Positions 1 through 7,898 of a stretch of DNA of 33,976 bases are shown here, in pieces. The notes beneath the pieces were generated by a model, which was not told where the DNA came from, made no database searches, and saw only the letters and a list, made by a program, of their open reading frames with translations. Numbering within the stretch: the first letter of the stretch is position 1; every line of letters starts with the position of its first letter. The stretch is taken from NCBI GenBank assembly GCA_012519565.1, contig JAAYPX010000068.1, positions 1 through 33,976 on the forward strand, given 5' to 3'. The stretch comes from Clostridiales bacterium. Its GTDB lineage: Bacteria; Bacillota; Clostridia; Lachnospirales; Lachnospiraceae. A program made the position numbers and the translations under genes.

Positions 1-117
1 ATACTTGAAAAATATAGAATAAATGTTACTATTAGAAGAGAAATGGGCGCAGATATTGATGCTGCCTGCGGTCAACTAAGAAAAAGCTATATAGATAATT
101 TAGCGTATAGGAGTTGA
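1..117 (+). CDS. rlmN: RlmN C-terminus (23S rRNA/tRNA adenine-C2 methyltransferase), partial
   Basis: This is the last 38 codons of a gene entering from the left edge, in frame 1, ending at TGA 115-117. The peptide contains [12 protein letters not shown], the conserved C-terminal signature of RlmN, a radical-SAM enzyme that methylates A2503 of 23S rRNA and A37 of some tRNAs. The Cys codon at 67-69 corresponds to the family's methyl-carrying cysteine (C355 in E. coli). The order rlmN-prpC-prkC-rsgA is the one found in Bacillus and many Clostridia, which supports the call. The SAM-cluster half of the enzyme lies outside the window. Confidence 0.9.
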   Translation: MLEKYRINVTIRREMGADIDAACGQLRKSYIDNLAYRS

Positions 118-137
118 GCATTAAGGGAGGTGCAGGC

Positions 138-860
138 TTGAAAGCATTTTCAATTACAGATGTAGGACAGAGGCGTAATGTTAATCAGGATTACGTTTTC
201 TGTGAAGTAAAACCAATTGGGAATCTGCCAAATCTATTTATTGTTGCTGATGGTATGGGAGGACACAATGCAGGTGATTATGCTTCAAGGTTCTGTGTTG
301 AGTATTTCACACAAAATATAAAGGAAAGTAAAAGTACATTGCCTGTGGCCATGTTTGAAACAGCTTTAAAAGAGACCAATGATTTATTAAGAAATATGGC
401 ACAAGAAAAAAAAGAATTTGAGGGGATGGGAACAACCTTTGTTGTTGCTACCATAGTAGATAAAGTTATGTATGTTGCTAATATTGGTGATAGCAGACTT
501 TATATTATTAATGATGAAATTAAACAAATTACAGAGGATCATAGCCTAGTGGAAGCCATGATAAGAACAGGTGAAATCAATAGGGATGAGGCTAGGATAC
601 ATCCTAATAAAAATATTATTACAAGAGCTTTAGGTGCCCATGATAAGGTAGAAGCAGATTATTTTGAAGTGGATATAAATGATGGAGATATTGTACTTAT
701 GTGCTCGGACGGTCTGACCAATATGTTAGAGGACGAGAAAATTGCCGATATTGTCAGAAGTAATTCTGAAGATATTGAGGCGGCTGCTGCTTCATTGGTT
801 TATAATGCAAACCAAAACGGTGGTAAAGATAACATATCCGTTGTATTAATTAAAGTTTGA
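138..860 (+). CDS. prpC: PP2C-family Ser/Thr protein phosphatase PrpC/Stp
   Basis: This is a cytoplasmic metal-dependent phosphatase of 240 aa, the usual length, that reverses phosphorylation by the partner kinase encoded next. PP2C motifs run in order: DVGQRRNVNQD (residues 8-18), VADGMGGH with metal-binding D38-G39, GTTFVVA, ANIGDSRLY, TEDHSLVEAMIRTGEI, ITRALG, CSDGLTNML, and the C-terminal GGKDNISVVLI. I place the start at TTG 138 because AGGGAGG (124-130) lies 7 nt upstream and the protein then begins MKAFSITDVG. An in-frame TTG at 114 overlaps the rlmN stop and has no SD. The prkC start follows after a 17-nt gap, so the two are almost certainly co-transcribed. Confidence 0.95.
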   Translation: MKAFSITDVGQRRNVNQDYVFCEVKPIGNLPNLFIVADGMGGHNAGDYASRFCVEYFTQNIKESKSTLPVAMFETALKETNDLLRNMAQEKKEFEGMGTTFVVATIVDKVMYVANIGDSRLYIINDEIKQITEDHSLVEAMIRTGEINRDEARIHPNKNIITRALGAHDKVEADYFEVDINDGDIVLMCSDGLTNMLEDEKIADIVRSNSEDIEAAAASLVYNANQNGGKDNISVVLIKV

Positions 861-877
861 GAATGAGGTGAGTAATC

Positions 878-3025
878 ATGTTAAATCCTGGTATGGTTAT
901 CAGCGATCGATATGAGATCGTTGATAAGGTTGGTTCCGGCGGCATGGCAGATGTTTATAAAGCCAAGGACCAAAGGTTAAATAGAAATGTGGCAATTAAA
1001 ATTTTAAAGCCGGAATATGCTAACGATAAAAACTTTGTGAAAAAATTCAGAGGAGAAGCCCAATCCGCAGCTGGATTATCTCATCCCAATATAGTAAATG
1101 TATATGATGTCAGTGATGATGATGGATTACATTATATTGTAATGGAATTAGTAGAAGGAATTACCCTTAAAAGATTCATTGAAAGAAAGGGTAAGCTGGA
1201 GATTAAGGAAGCAGTTGGAATAGCTATTCAAATAGCCCAAGGGCTGGAGGCTGCCCATGACAATAATATAATCCATAGGGATATTAAACCGCAAAACATA
1301 ATTATATCTAAGGAAGGAAAGGTTAAAGTAACGGATTTTGGAATAGCCAAGGCTACCAATTCTAACACCATAACTTCCAATGCCATGGGTTCAGTTCACT
1401 ATCTATCACCAGAACAAGCCAGGGGTGGTTATAGTGATGAAAAAAGTGATATATATTCTTTAGGTGTTACCCTCTATGAAATGTTATCAGGGAAGGTGCC
1501 CTTTGCTGGCGATAATAATGTATCTGTTGCACTTCTTCATATACAGGGAGAAGCAACTCCCCTTAGAGAATTTGATCCTTCAATTCCTATAAGTATAGAT
1601 AAAATCGTTCAGAAATGTATGCAGAAAAGACCTGAAAGAAGATACCATTCCGCATCGGAGTTGATTTTTGATCTTAAAAAATCATTAACAAATCCTGATG
1701 GGGATTTTGTTGAGATTCCTGCATATGTTGCTAACGATTCGCCAACAATCAACATATCTGATGATTTAGATAAAATTAAGAATGGGACATACTTAAATGA
1801 TGAGACTATTGGCTCCTTAAAGAGTCCAACAGGTCGAGTAATAGTTGATGATGATGAAGATGATGATTTGGATGATGTGGATTCAAAGGTAGAGAAGGTA
1901 TTTCTTATAGGAAGTATAATAACAGTCATTATTTTAGCAGCTATAATTATATTTTTAGTAGTTCGCTTCCTAATACCATCCAATGGTGATAGACCGCCAA
2001 TTAAAGAAGATGATGTAACTCCTATACCTACTATATCTGTTACTGAAGCTCCTACTATTACGACTGTTCCTACCTATGCAGTACCAAATTTATTAGGTTA
2101 TAAGGAGGAAGATGCTAAGGCTAAGCTTCATGAAAAGACTCCAAACCCTAATATCCATATTACGGAAGAATATTCAGATGAATATGAAAAAGGATTGGTT
2201 TCAAAACAGTATCCACCAGCTAATACAGTAATAGATGAGGATACGAAAGTGACTCTAACCATCAGTGCTGGTTCAGAACCATTTGAACTGCCAAGTGTTG
2301 TTAACTATACTCAACTTCAGGCAGATACTAAATTAGGTACCGACCTTGGGTTAAAGTTAATCCATGATTATGAATATAACGATACTGTAGAAGAGGGCCG
2401 TGTTATTAGTACAGATCCTGCTCCCCTGTCTATGGTGGTTAAAGGAGATACTGTAAAAATAGTTATCAGTAATGGACCTAAGATAGAGCAAGTGGAAGTT
2501 CCCAATCTTATTGGAATAAGTATTCATACCGCCAAAGGTCTTTTGGAAAATCGTGGACTAGAGTTAGGGGAAGTTGAATATGCTCCGTCAAATAACTATG
2601 TAAAAGACCAAATTACTTATCAAAGTTACTCATCAGGGCAAAAGGTTGAAGCGGGTACTAAGGTAAATGTGATAGTTAGCCTTGGACCAGATGATGTGGC
2701 TCCTGTTGATGATATACCATCATCTTCTGGTGAAACTAATAATATTTATATAGGTCAGGTGACCATTGATATCAATCCCTTTGAACATTTGGATTTTAGT
2801 GAAGGGGAAGTAATCTTGGAGATGGAGCAAAATGGCTGGATGGTTACAATATTTGAGGAATATCTCACCATAGAAGATGAATATCCTTTTAGTGTTACTG
2901 GTATAGAGGGTGAGAGCCAAGCAGATGGTATTGTAACTATGTATGTGGATGGAGTACCCTTTGTAATGGAAGGATCAGATAGGCCAAAGACTTGGATAGC
3001 AAAATTTGTAGCTTTAGAAGAATAA
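878..3025 (+). CDS. prkC: Membrane Ser/Thr protein kinase with PASTA domains (PrkC)
   Basis: A 715-aa eukaryotic-type kinase. The kinase domain (about 10-270) has the glycine loop GSGGMADVYKAKD, ATP-anchoring K41 (VAIKILK), catalytic HRDIKPQN with D135, and DFGIAKA. A very acidic stretch (about 325-335) precedes one transmembrane helix (about 341-364). Three extracellular PASTA repeats follow, starting near VPNLLGY, ELPSVVNY and VPNLIGI. In this family PASTA domains sense muropeptides or lipid II and control growth, wall synthesis and germination. About 85 residues after the last PASTA (from about 630) do not look like PASTA and I do not recognise them. SD GAGGTGAG precedes ATG 878. The coupled phosphatase gene lies just upstream. 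Confidence 0.96.
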   Translation: MLNPGMVISDRYEIVDKVGSGGMADVYKAKDQRLNRNVAIKILKPEYANDKNFVKKFRGEAQSAAGLSHPNIVNVYDVSDDDGLHYIVMELVEGITLKRFIERKGKLEIKEAVGIAIQIAQGLEAAHDNNIIHRDIKPQNIIISKEGKVKVTDFGIAKATNSNTITSNAMGSVHYLSPEQARGGYSDEKSDIYSLGVTLYEMLSGKVPFAGDNNVSVALLHIQGEATPLREFDPSIPISIDKIVQKCMQKRPERRYHSASELIFDLKKSLTNPDGDFVEIPAYVANDSPTINISDDLDKIKNGTYLNDETIGSLKSPTGRVIVDDDEDDDLDDVDSKVEKVFLIGSIITVIILAAIIIFLVVRFLIPSNGDRPPIKEDDVTPIPTISVTEAPTITTVPTYAVPNLLGYKEEDAKAKLHEKTPNPNIHITEEYSDEYEKGLVSKQYPPANTVIDEDTKVTLTISAGSEPFELPSVVNYTQLQADTKLGTDLGLKLIHDYEYNDTVEEGRVISTDPAPLSMVVKGDTVKIVISNGPKIEQVEVPNLIGISIHTAKGLLENRGLELGEVEYAPSNNYVKDQITYQSYSSGQKVEAGTKVNVIVSLGPDDVAPVDDIPSSSGETNNIYIGQVTIDINPFEHLDFSEGEVILEMEQNGWMVTIFEEYLTIEDEYPFSVTGIEGESQADGIVTMYVDGVPFVMEGSDRPKTWIAKFVALEE

Positions 3026-3037
3026 TGCACTCTTTGG

Positions 3038-3059
3038 AAAGGGCATGGTTTTAGTTTGA
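3038..3059 (+). promoter_or_regulatory. Unusual rsgA translation start: 12-nt SD spacing with a 4-codon mini-ORF
   Basis: The only SD-like sequence, AAAGGG (3038-3043), is 12 nt from TTG 3056, longer than the usual 5-9 nt. Between them ATG 3045 opens Met-Val-Leu-Val-stop. Its TGA (3057-3059) overlaps the TTG start, a layout that could allow termination-reinitiation. A near-identical leader precedes rpe (3940-3960). Whether the mini-ORF is translated is unknown. Confidence 0.4.
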
Positions 3060-3934
3060 GAGGTAAAATAATTAAAGGAATAGCTGGTTTTTATTACGTC
3101 CATACTCAGGATAACAGGATTTATGAATGTAAGGCTAAGGGGATTTTTAGAAACCATAAAATTAAGCCTCTAGTTGGAGATAATGTAGAGATCGAAGTTG
3201 AGGGGCAACCTCAGGGACAAGGAATAATTACTGAAATCCTACCTAGAAATAATGAGTTAATTAGGCCTGCGGTTTCAAATATAGATCAAGCTATGATCAT
3301 ATTTGCGGCTGCAGAGCCTGCTCCAAACCTGAATTTATTGGATCGCTTTCTTGTTATGATGCAGAAGCAGAAGGTTCCAACGATTATATGTTTTAACAAG
3401 TCTGATATTGTATCTGATGATGAAATGTCAAAAATGGCAGAAATGTATAGGCAAAGCGGTTATAAGGTGATTTGCACCAGTACGGTTCTAAAGAACGGAA
3501 TAGGAGAAATACAAGAACTATTAAGAGGAAAAACCACTGTACTGGCAGGACCCTCAGGGGTAGGCAAATCCTCTATTATCAATATAATTCAGCCAGAGGC
3601 CAAGATGGAGACTGGGCAAGTCAGTGAAAAGATAAAAAGGGGTAAACACACTACCAGGCATTCTGAATTAATATTCGTGGAGAAAGATACCTATATTATG
3701 GACACGCCTGGTTTTAGTTCCCTTTATATTAATGAGATAGATAAGGATGAGCTAAAAGATTATTTTATAGAATTTCATGAATATGATAATGAATGTCGCT
3801 TTATAGGTTGTACCCATTTAAATGAACCAGCATGTGCCGTCAAGGAAGCTGTAAAGGACAATAAAATAGGGCGACTGAGATATAACACCTATGTGGAGTT
3901 ATATGAGGAATTGAAAAGTCAAAAAAGGTACTAG
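3056..3934 (+). CDS. rsgA: Ribosome small-subunit-dependent GTPase RsgA (YloQ/CpgA)
   Basis: A 292-aa circularly permuted GTPase that helps late maturation of the 30S subunit. An N-terminal OB-fold (about 1-65) begins with the family-typical MRGKIIKGIAGFYYV. The GTPase motifs follow in permuted order: G4 CFNKSD, G1 GPSGVGKSS, G2-region TTRHSEL, and G3 DTPGFSS. The C-terminal zinc site is CRFIGCTH plus the later ACAV cysteine. TTG 3056 is the start because the conserved N-terminus begins there; no in-frame ATG lies nearby. It sits 30 bp after prkC and 23 bp before rpe, the standard cluster order. The ribosome-binding site is unusual (separate entry). Confidence 0.96.
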   Translation: MRGKIIKGIAGFYYVHTQDNRIYECKAKGIFRNHKIKPLVGDNVEIEVEGQPQGQGIITEILPRNNELIRPAVSNIDQAMIIFAAAEPAPNLNLLDRFLVMMQKQKVPTIICFNKSDIVSDDEMSKMAEMYRQSGYKVICTSTVLKNGIGEIQELLRGKTTVLAGPSGVGKSSIINIIQPEAKMETGQVSEKIKRGKHTTRHSELIFVEKDTYIMDTPGFSSLYINEIDKDELKDYFIEFHEYDNECRFIGCTHLNEPACAVKEAVKDNKIGRLRYNTYVELYEELKSQKRY

Positions 3935-3939
3935 TTAAG

Positions 3940-3960
3940 AAAGGGCATGGTGTTATAGTG
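3940..3960 (+). promoter_or_regulatory. Unusual rpe translation start: 12-nt SD spacing with a 3-codon mini-ORF
   Basis: AAAGGG (3940-3945) is 12 nt from GTG 3958, the same distance as at rsgA, and the stretch AAAGGGCATGGT is shared by both. ATG 3947 opens Met-Val-Leu-stop, and the last base of the TAG (3956-3958) is the first base of the rpe GTG. This looks like a duplicated or convergently maintained leader. A role in coupling is inference. Confidence 0.4.
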
Positions 3961-4614
3961 TTAAAATTATCTCCGTCGATATTATCGGCTGATTTTAATA
4001 TATTAGGAAAACAAATAAAAGAGGTAGAAGAGGCTGGCGCTACCTATCTTCATATTGATGTTATGGATGGGAATTTTGTACCAAGTATCAGTTATGGAAT
4101 GCCTGTAATAAAGTCAATCAGAAAGAATACAAATTTATTCTTCGATGTACATCTTATGGTTGAAGAACCTGATAGGTTTTTGCAGGATTTTAAAGATGCC
4201 GGTGCAGATATGATTACGGTTCATTATGAAGCTAATAAGCATTTGCATAGAACTATCACCCGGATTAAGGAAATGGGATTGAAAGCTGGTGTGGCACTTA
4301 ATCCCTCCACCCCAGTTAGGGTTCTGGAGTATATTATTGAACAGCTGGACATGGTTCTTATAATGACTGTAAATCCAGGATTTGGTGGTCAATCTTTTAT
4401 TCCTTTTTCTATAAGAAAAATCCAAGAACTGAAGCAAATGGTTGAAAGATTGGGAATTTCCATTGACATTCAGGTAGATGGAGGTATCTCAACTGCCAAT
4501 GTCAGAGAGGTTATTGAGGCAGGAGCTAATGTGATTGTGGCAGGAACTTCTGTTTTTAATGGTAATATAAAAAATAATATAGAAGAATTCAACAATATAT
4601 TTAAGGATTACTAA
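3958..4614 (+). CDS. rpe: Ribulose-phosphate 3-epimerase
   Basis: A 218-aa TIM-barrel enzyme that interconverts ribulose-5-phosphate and xylulose-5-phosphate in the pentose phosphate pathway. Visible signatures are LSPSILSADF at the N-terminus, HIDVMDGNFVP (metal-binding His and catalytic Asp), FDVHLMVEEP, TVNPGFGGQSF, and the second catalytic Asp in VDGGIS, followed by phosphate-binding GTSVF. Length matches the family. The start is GTG 3958, because MLKLSPSILSADF is the conserved beginning. The next gene, thiN, starts 15 bp after the stop, so it is part of the same operon as rsgA and thiN. Confidence 0.96.
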   Translation: MLKLSPSILSADFNILGKQIKEVEEAGATYLHIDVMDGNFVPSISYGMPVIKSIRKNTNLFFDVHLMVEEPDRFLQDFKDAGADMITVHYEANKHLHRTITRIKEMGLKAGVALNPSTPVRVLEYIIEQLDMVLIMTVNPGFGGQSFIPFSIRKIQELKQMVERLGISIDIQVDGGISTANVREVIEAGANVIVAGTSVFNGNIKNNIEEFNNIFKDY

Positions 4615-4629
4615 TTAGAGGATGTAACT

Positions 4630-5295
4630 ATGGCAGAAGATGTAAGTAGAAAAAATAAGGTTCTTATTATTACTGGTGGGCATATAGAAGAGGCCCTTCT
4701 ACAAGATTGCGTATCAAAAGAGCAATATACTAAGATAATAGTTGCAGATCGTGGATTAATAGTTGCAGATCGTATGAATCTTCCACTTGATTTTATTGTG
4801 GGAGATTTTGATTCTGTCATGAAATCTACCCTAGCTAAATATGAAGGGATTACACCTATTTTAACCTATCCCACTGAGAAAGACAAAACAGATACAGAAC
4901 TAGCCATAGATTTAGCTATTTCCATAGGTGCTAAAAGAATTGATATTATAGGTGGAATTGGTACTAGGTTAGATCACACCTTGGCCAACATCCATTTGTT
5001 AAAGCAAGCTATGGAGCAGGGAATCGATATAAATATTATTGATTTGAATAATAGAATTTATTTGCGTAATAAGAGCTTTACTATTAAGAAGGCAGAGCAA
5101 CATGGTGTTTATATTTCATTAATACCTTTTACTGATATGGTTGATGGTTTAACCTTAAAGGGTTTTAAATATCCGCTTTATAACATTACTATGAAGACAG
5201 GAACAAGTCTTGGGATTAGCAATGTTTTAATAGAGGATGAAGGTATAGTGGAATTTAAAAATGGAATATTAATTGTAATAGAAGCAAAGGATTAG
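4630..5295 (+). CDS. thiN: Thiamine pyrophosphokinase
   Basis: A 221-aa cytoplasmic enzyme that transfers pyrophosphate from ATP to thiamine to give the cofactor TPP. Family motifs are ADRGL, FIVGDFDSV, TEKDKTDTELA (substrate/metal acidic residues), and GGIGTRLDHTLANIHL. A beta-rich C-terminal half includes GTSLGISN. AGAGG lies about 8 nt before ATG 4630. It is the last gene of the rlmN-to-thiN run, as in Bacillus subtilis (yloS). The following 175 bp to ychF are very AT-rich, and I see no clear terminator or promoter there. Confidence 0.93.
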   Translation: MAEDVSRKNKVLIITGGHIEEALLQDCVSKEQYTKIIVADRGLIVADRMNLPLDFIVGDFDSVMKSTLAKYEGITPILTYPTEKDKTDTELAIDLAISIGAKRIDIIGGIGTRLDHTLANIHLLKQAMEQGIDINIIDLNNRIYLRNKSFTIKKAEQHGVYISLIPFTDMVDGLTLKGFKYPLYNITMKTGTSLGISNVLIEDEGIVEFKNGILIVIEAKD

Positions 5296-5470
5296 TAAGA
5301 AAAATACTTATTATAATAGTATACTAAGTAAAAAACATTCTAAATAATAAAAAATCAAATATAAAATACAATGTTAAAATAACAAAGCTAACAAGTATAT
5401 GTATTTGCAAAAAATAAGCTAAAAATTAATACTTAAACTAATTGATTGAGATAAGGAAGGAAGACTAGAG

Positions 5471-6565
5471 ATGAAACTAGGAATCGTAGGTTTACCCAAT
5501 GTAGGAAAAAGTACACTTTTTAATTCCCTTACTAAAGCAGGAGCTGAATCAGCCAATTATCCCTTTTGTACCATAGATCCCAATATAGGTATTGTTCCAG
5601 TACCAGATGAAAGATTGCAGATATTAAGTAATATATATGGTTCAGAAAAAATCTTGCCAGCGGTGATTGAATTTGTAGATATTGCAGGATTGGTAAAAGG
5701 TGCTTCTAAGGGTGAGGGACTGGGGAATCAGTTTTTATCCAATATAAGAGAGGTGGATGCAATTGTTCACGTGGTTAGATGTTTTGAAGATAGCAATGTA
5801 ATCCATGTTGAAGGTTCTGTTGATCCAGCTAGAGATATAGAGACAATTAATCTGGAATTGATATTCTCAGATATTGAGATCTTAGAGAGAAGAATTGCCC
5901 GTACCTCCAGAGGGGCTAAGAACGATAAAGCACTTGCTAAAGAATTGGAATTACTGGAAAGATTAAAAAAATGGTTAGAAGATGGTAAGATGGCAAAAAC
6001 CTTCCAAGCCGATGAGGATGAGTTAGAACTTATTAAGGATTACAATCTCCTAACAGGAAAACCTGTAATTTATGCTGCCAATGTTAGTGAAGAGGATTTG
6101 GCTGATGATGGAGAAAACAATGATCTGGTTCAAAAAGTGCGTTCCATAGCTAATGAAGAAGGTTCTGAAGTATTTGTTATATGTGCCCAGATTGAGCAAG
6201 AGATAGCCGAATTGGATGATGATGAGAGAAAAATGTTCCTGGAGGAACTGGGCTTAAAAGAATCTGGACTGGAGAAACTTATTCGTGCCAGCTATCGTCT
6301 ACTTGGCTTAATCAGTTATCTAACTGCAGGTCCTAAGGAAACTAGGGCATGGACTATTAAGATTGGAACTAAGGCTCCTCAAGCAGCCGGTAAGATTCAC
6401 AGCGATTTTGAGAGAGGTTTTATTCGAGCAGAGGTAGTAAGTTATGATAATATAGTTGAATGCGGTAGTTATAACGGAGCCAAGGAGAAGGGATTGGTTC
6501 GCTCCGAGGGTAAGGATTATGTGGTCCAAGATGGCGATGTAATTCTCTTCCGTTTTAATGTATAA
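5471..6565 (+). CDS. ychF: Ribosome-binding ATPase YchF/OLA1 family
   Basis: A 364-aa Obg-related P-loop protein that in this family hydrolyses ATP rather than GTP and binds ribosomes. It is linked to stress responses. The G domain shows GLPNVGKST (residues 6-14), NYPFCTIDPN, and DIAGLVKGASKGEGLGN. In place of the GTP-specific NKxD there is YAANVSEED, the change that marks YchF. A coiled-coil insertion lies around 125-175. A C-terminal TGS domain contains ETRAWTIKIGTKAPQAAGKIHSDFERGF and ends GDVILFRFNV. A strong SD (AAGGAAGG) precedes ATG 5471. It appears to be a single-gene unit between thiN and lgt. Confidence 0.96.
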   Translation: MKLGIVGLPNVGKSTLFNSLTKAGAESANYPFCTIDPNIGIVPVPDERLQILSNIYGSEKILPAVIEFVDIAGLVKGASKGEGLGNQFLSNIREVDAIVHVVRCFEDSNVIHVEGSVDPARDIETINLELIFSDIEILERRIARTSRGAKNDKALAKELELLERLKKWLEDGKMAKTFQADEDELELIKDYNLLTGKPVIYAANVSEEDLADDGENNDLVQKVRSIANEEGSEVFVICAQIEQEIAELDDDERKMFLEELGLKESGLEKLIRASYRLLGLISYLTAGPKETRAWTIKIGTKAPQAAGKIHSDFERGFIRAEVVSYDNIVECGSYNGAKEKGLVRSEGKDYVVQDGDVILFRFNV

Positions 6566-6610
6566 TAAAAGGTATTATATAGTTTCTCATAAATATAGTA
6601 TGTATATTTC

Positions 6611-6638
6611 TTGTAAAATCAATATGAAGATATATACA
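6611..6638 (+). promoter_or_regulatory. Possible sigma-A-type promoter for lgt
   Basis: TTGTAA (6611-6616) and TATACA (6633-6638) are separated by 16 bp, 27 bp before the lgt start. The region is AT-rich, so chance matches are likely; it is reported only as the best candidate. Confidence 0.3.
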
Positions 6639-6664
6639 TACAGATTTGAAAGAGGTGAACTGTT

Positions 6665-7582
6665 TTGCAGATGTTGTTGAGTACCAATATAAGATTTCCA
6701 AATTTAGGCATAGAACTCAAGAATGTACCATCTGGAATAGATGTATTTGGATTTTGGATAGCTTTCTATGGAATGATTATAGGGCTGGGAATGTTGTGTG
6801 GATGGCTTATTGCTCAATGGATGGCTAAAAGAACCAGCCAGGATCCAGAGATATATCTTGACTTTGCCTTGGTAGCAATTATTGTTTCAGTGATTGGAGC
6901 CAGACTTTATTATGTTGTATTTGCTTTGGATGAGTTTATTAATGACCCCATACAGATATTTAATACCAGAAGTGGAGGCTTAGCTATCTACGGTGGTATT
7001 ATAGGCGGGGTATTATCGGCAGTGATATATGCTAAAGTAAAGAAATATTCCTTTTGGCTTCTTGCTGATACCGCTAGTATAGGTTTGCTAACGGGACAGA
7101 TTATAGGTAGATGGGGAAATTTCTTTAACCGTGAAGCTTTTGGGAAGTATACCAACGGATTATTTGCCATGCAACTGGACATTAGGGATGTAGCCTATGA
7201 CTTTAGAAATACCATAGTGAATCTGCAAAATAAATATGAGGGTAAACCTGACGCCTTAGCCCGTATTTTGGAGATAAGGGAGAATACAGTACTAGTTGAT
7301 GGGGTTGAATATATCCAAGTCCATCCTACATTTTTATATGAATCTGTATGGAATTTAATATTATTATTAATCCTAATAGTCTATACAAAACGAAAGAGAT
7401 TTGATGGAGAGATAGTCCTATTATATCTGATGGGATATGCCTTGGGACGGGTGTGGATAGAGGGATTAAGGACTGATCAGCTTTTCCTATGGAATACTCC
7501 CATAGCAGTATCTCAATTATTATCTGCAATTATTGTTATAGTTTGCCTCATTTTATTAGTCTGGAAAAAACGAAAATCATAG
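6665..7582 (+). CDS. lgt: Prolipoprotein diacylglyceryl transferase
   Basis: A 305-aa polytopic membrane enzyme that moves diacylglycerol from phosphatidylglycerol to the lipobox Cys of prolipoproteins. There are about seven hydrophobic segments. Family motifs are GGLAIYGGIIGG, the signature GRWGNFFNREAFG, HPTFLYES, and GRVWIEGLRTDQL near the C-terminus. An insertion of about 35 residues between GNFFNREAFG and HPTFLYES is within the normal range for Firmicutes. The start is TTG 6665, 6-7 nt after AGAGGTGA. ATG 6671 is in frame but its spacing (12 nt) is poorer. No linked gene; the next is mraZ after 316 bp with a terminator and a promoter. Confidence 0.93.
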   Translation: MQMLLSTNIRFPNLGIELKNVPSGIDVFGFWIAFYGMIIGLGMLCGWLIAQWMAKRTSQDPEIYLDFALVAIIVSVIGARLYYVVFALDEFINDPIQIFNTRSGGLAIYGGIIGGVLSAVIYAKVKKYSFWLLADTASIGLLTGQIIGRWGNFFNREAFGKYTNGLFAMQLDIRDVAYDFRNTIVNLQNKYEGKPDALARILEIRENTVLVDGVEYIQVHPTFLYESVWNLILLLILIVYTKRKRFDGEIVLLYLMGYALGRVWIEGLRTDQLFLWNTPIAVSQLLSAIIVIVCLILLVWKKRKS

Positions 7583-7608
7583 GTGGGAATTATATATCAA
7601 AGGCTAAG

Positions 7609-7646
7609 ATATAAAGCGGGACTTAATTGCTATAATATTACAAAAC
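7609..7646 (+). repeat. Short sequence resembling the hairpin at 32505-32571
   Basis: Two blocks, ATATAAAGCGGGACT (7609-7623) and TAATATTACAAAAC (7633-7646), each match with one mismatch the two outer parts of the long hairpin downstream of the GntR/RCK_C gene. Only 9 bp separate them here, where the other copy has the hairpin centre. It could be a deleted copy of a dispersed element. Two copies in one window are not proof. Confidence 0.35.
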
Positions 7647-7711
7647 CTACATATTGTCACATTTTGATTAAATTTAATATTTAACACAATATGTTGTGGT
7701 AATATAAAACG

Positions 7712-7762
7712 AAAGCACAGATTTCCTTGTTTTATGGGGAATTCTGTGCTTTATTTTTTCCT
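7712..7762 (+). terminator. Rho-independent terminator after lgt
   Basis: AAAGCACAGA (7712-7721) pairs perfectly with TCTGTGCTTT (7743-7752), extended inward by TTCC with GGGGAA. A T-rich tract (ATTTTTTCCTTTT) follows at once. It separates lgt from the dcw promoter 9 bp downstream. The A-rich opposite side is weak, so it acts mainly on the plus strand. Confidence 0.8.
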
Positions 7763-7770
7763 TTTCATAC

Positions 7771-7799
7771 TTGATAAAATCCCAAACATATAATAAAAT
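7771..7799 (+). promoter_or_regulatory. Promoter of the mraZ/dcw operon
   Basis: TTGATA (7771-7776), a 17-bp spacer, and TAAAAT (7794-7799), a near-consensus sigma-A promoter. The predicted start of transcription near 7806 lies right before the first MraZ box, so bound MraZ could block initiation. Confidence 0.65.
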
Positions 7800-7807
7800 A
7801 TAGACAT

Positions 7808-7854
7808 AAGTGGAGCGAAGTGGTGGGAAGTGGTGAGATTTTCACTAAAAGTGG
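7808..7854 (+). promoter_or_regulatory. MraZ operator: repeated AAGTGG boxes
   Basis: AAGTGG occurs at 7808, 7818 and 7828 with an exact 10-bp period, and again at 7849 (21 bp on, one base out of phase). MraZ is known to bind several direct GTGG/TGGG-type boxes spaced one helix turn apart upstream of its own gene. The boxes sit at the predicted transcription start and 45 bp before mraZ, as expected for autoregulation of the dcw operon. Confidence 0.8.
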
Positions 7855-7898
7855 GACTCGCATCATAATTTGCAAAGTCTAAAGAAGGTGCGTTGCCA

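Noticed and set aside
1609-3030. Minus-strand open frames within prkC
   Set aside because: They are antisense to conserved PASTA-kinase sequence and lack SD sites.
6646-6828. 60-codon open frame overlapping the start of lgt
   Set aside because: It lies in another frame of lgt, whose membrane-protein motifs are clear; no separate evidence for it.
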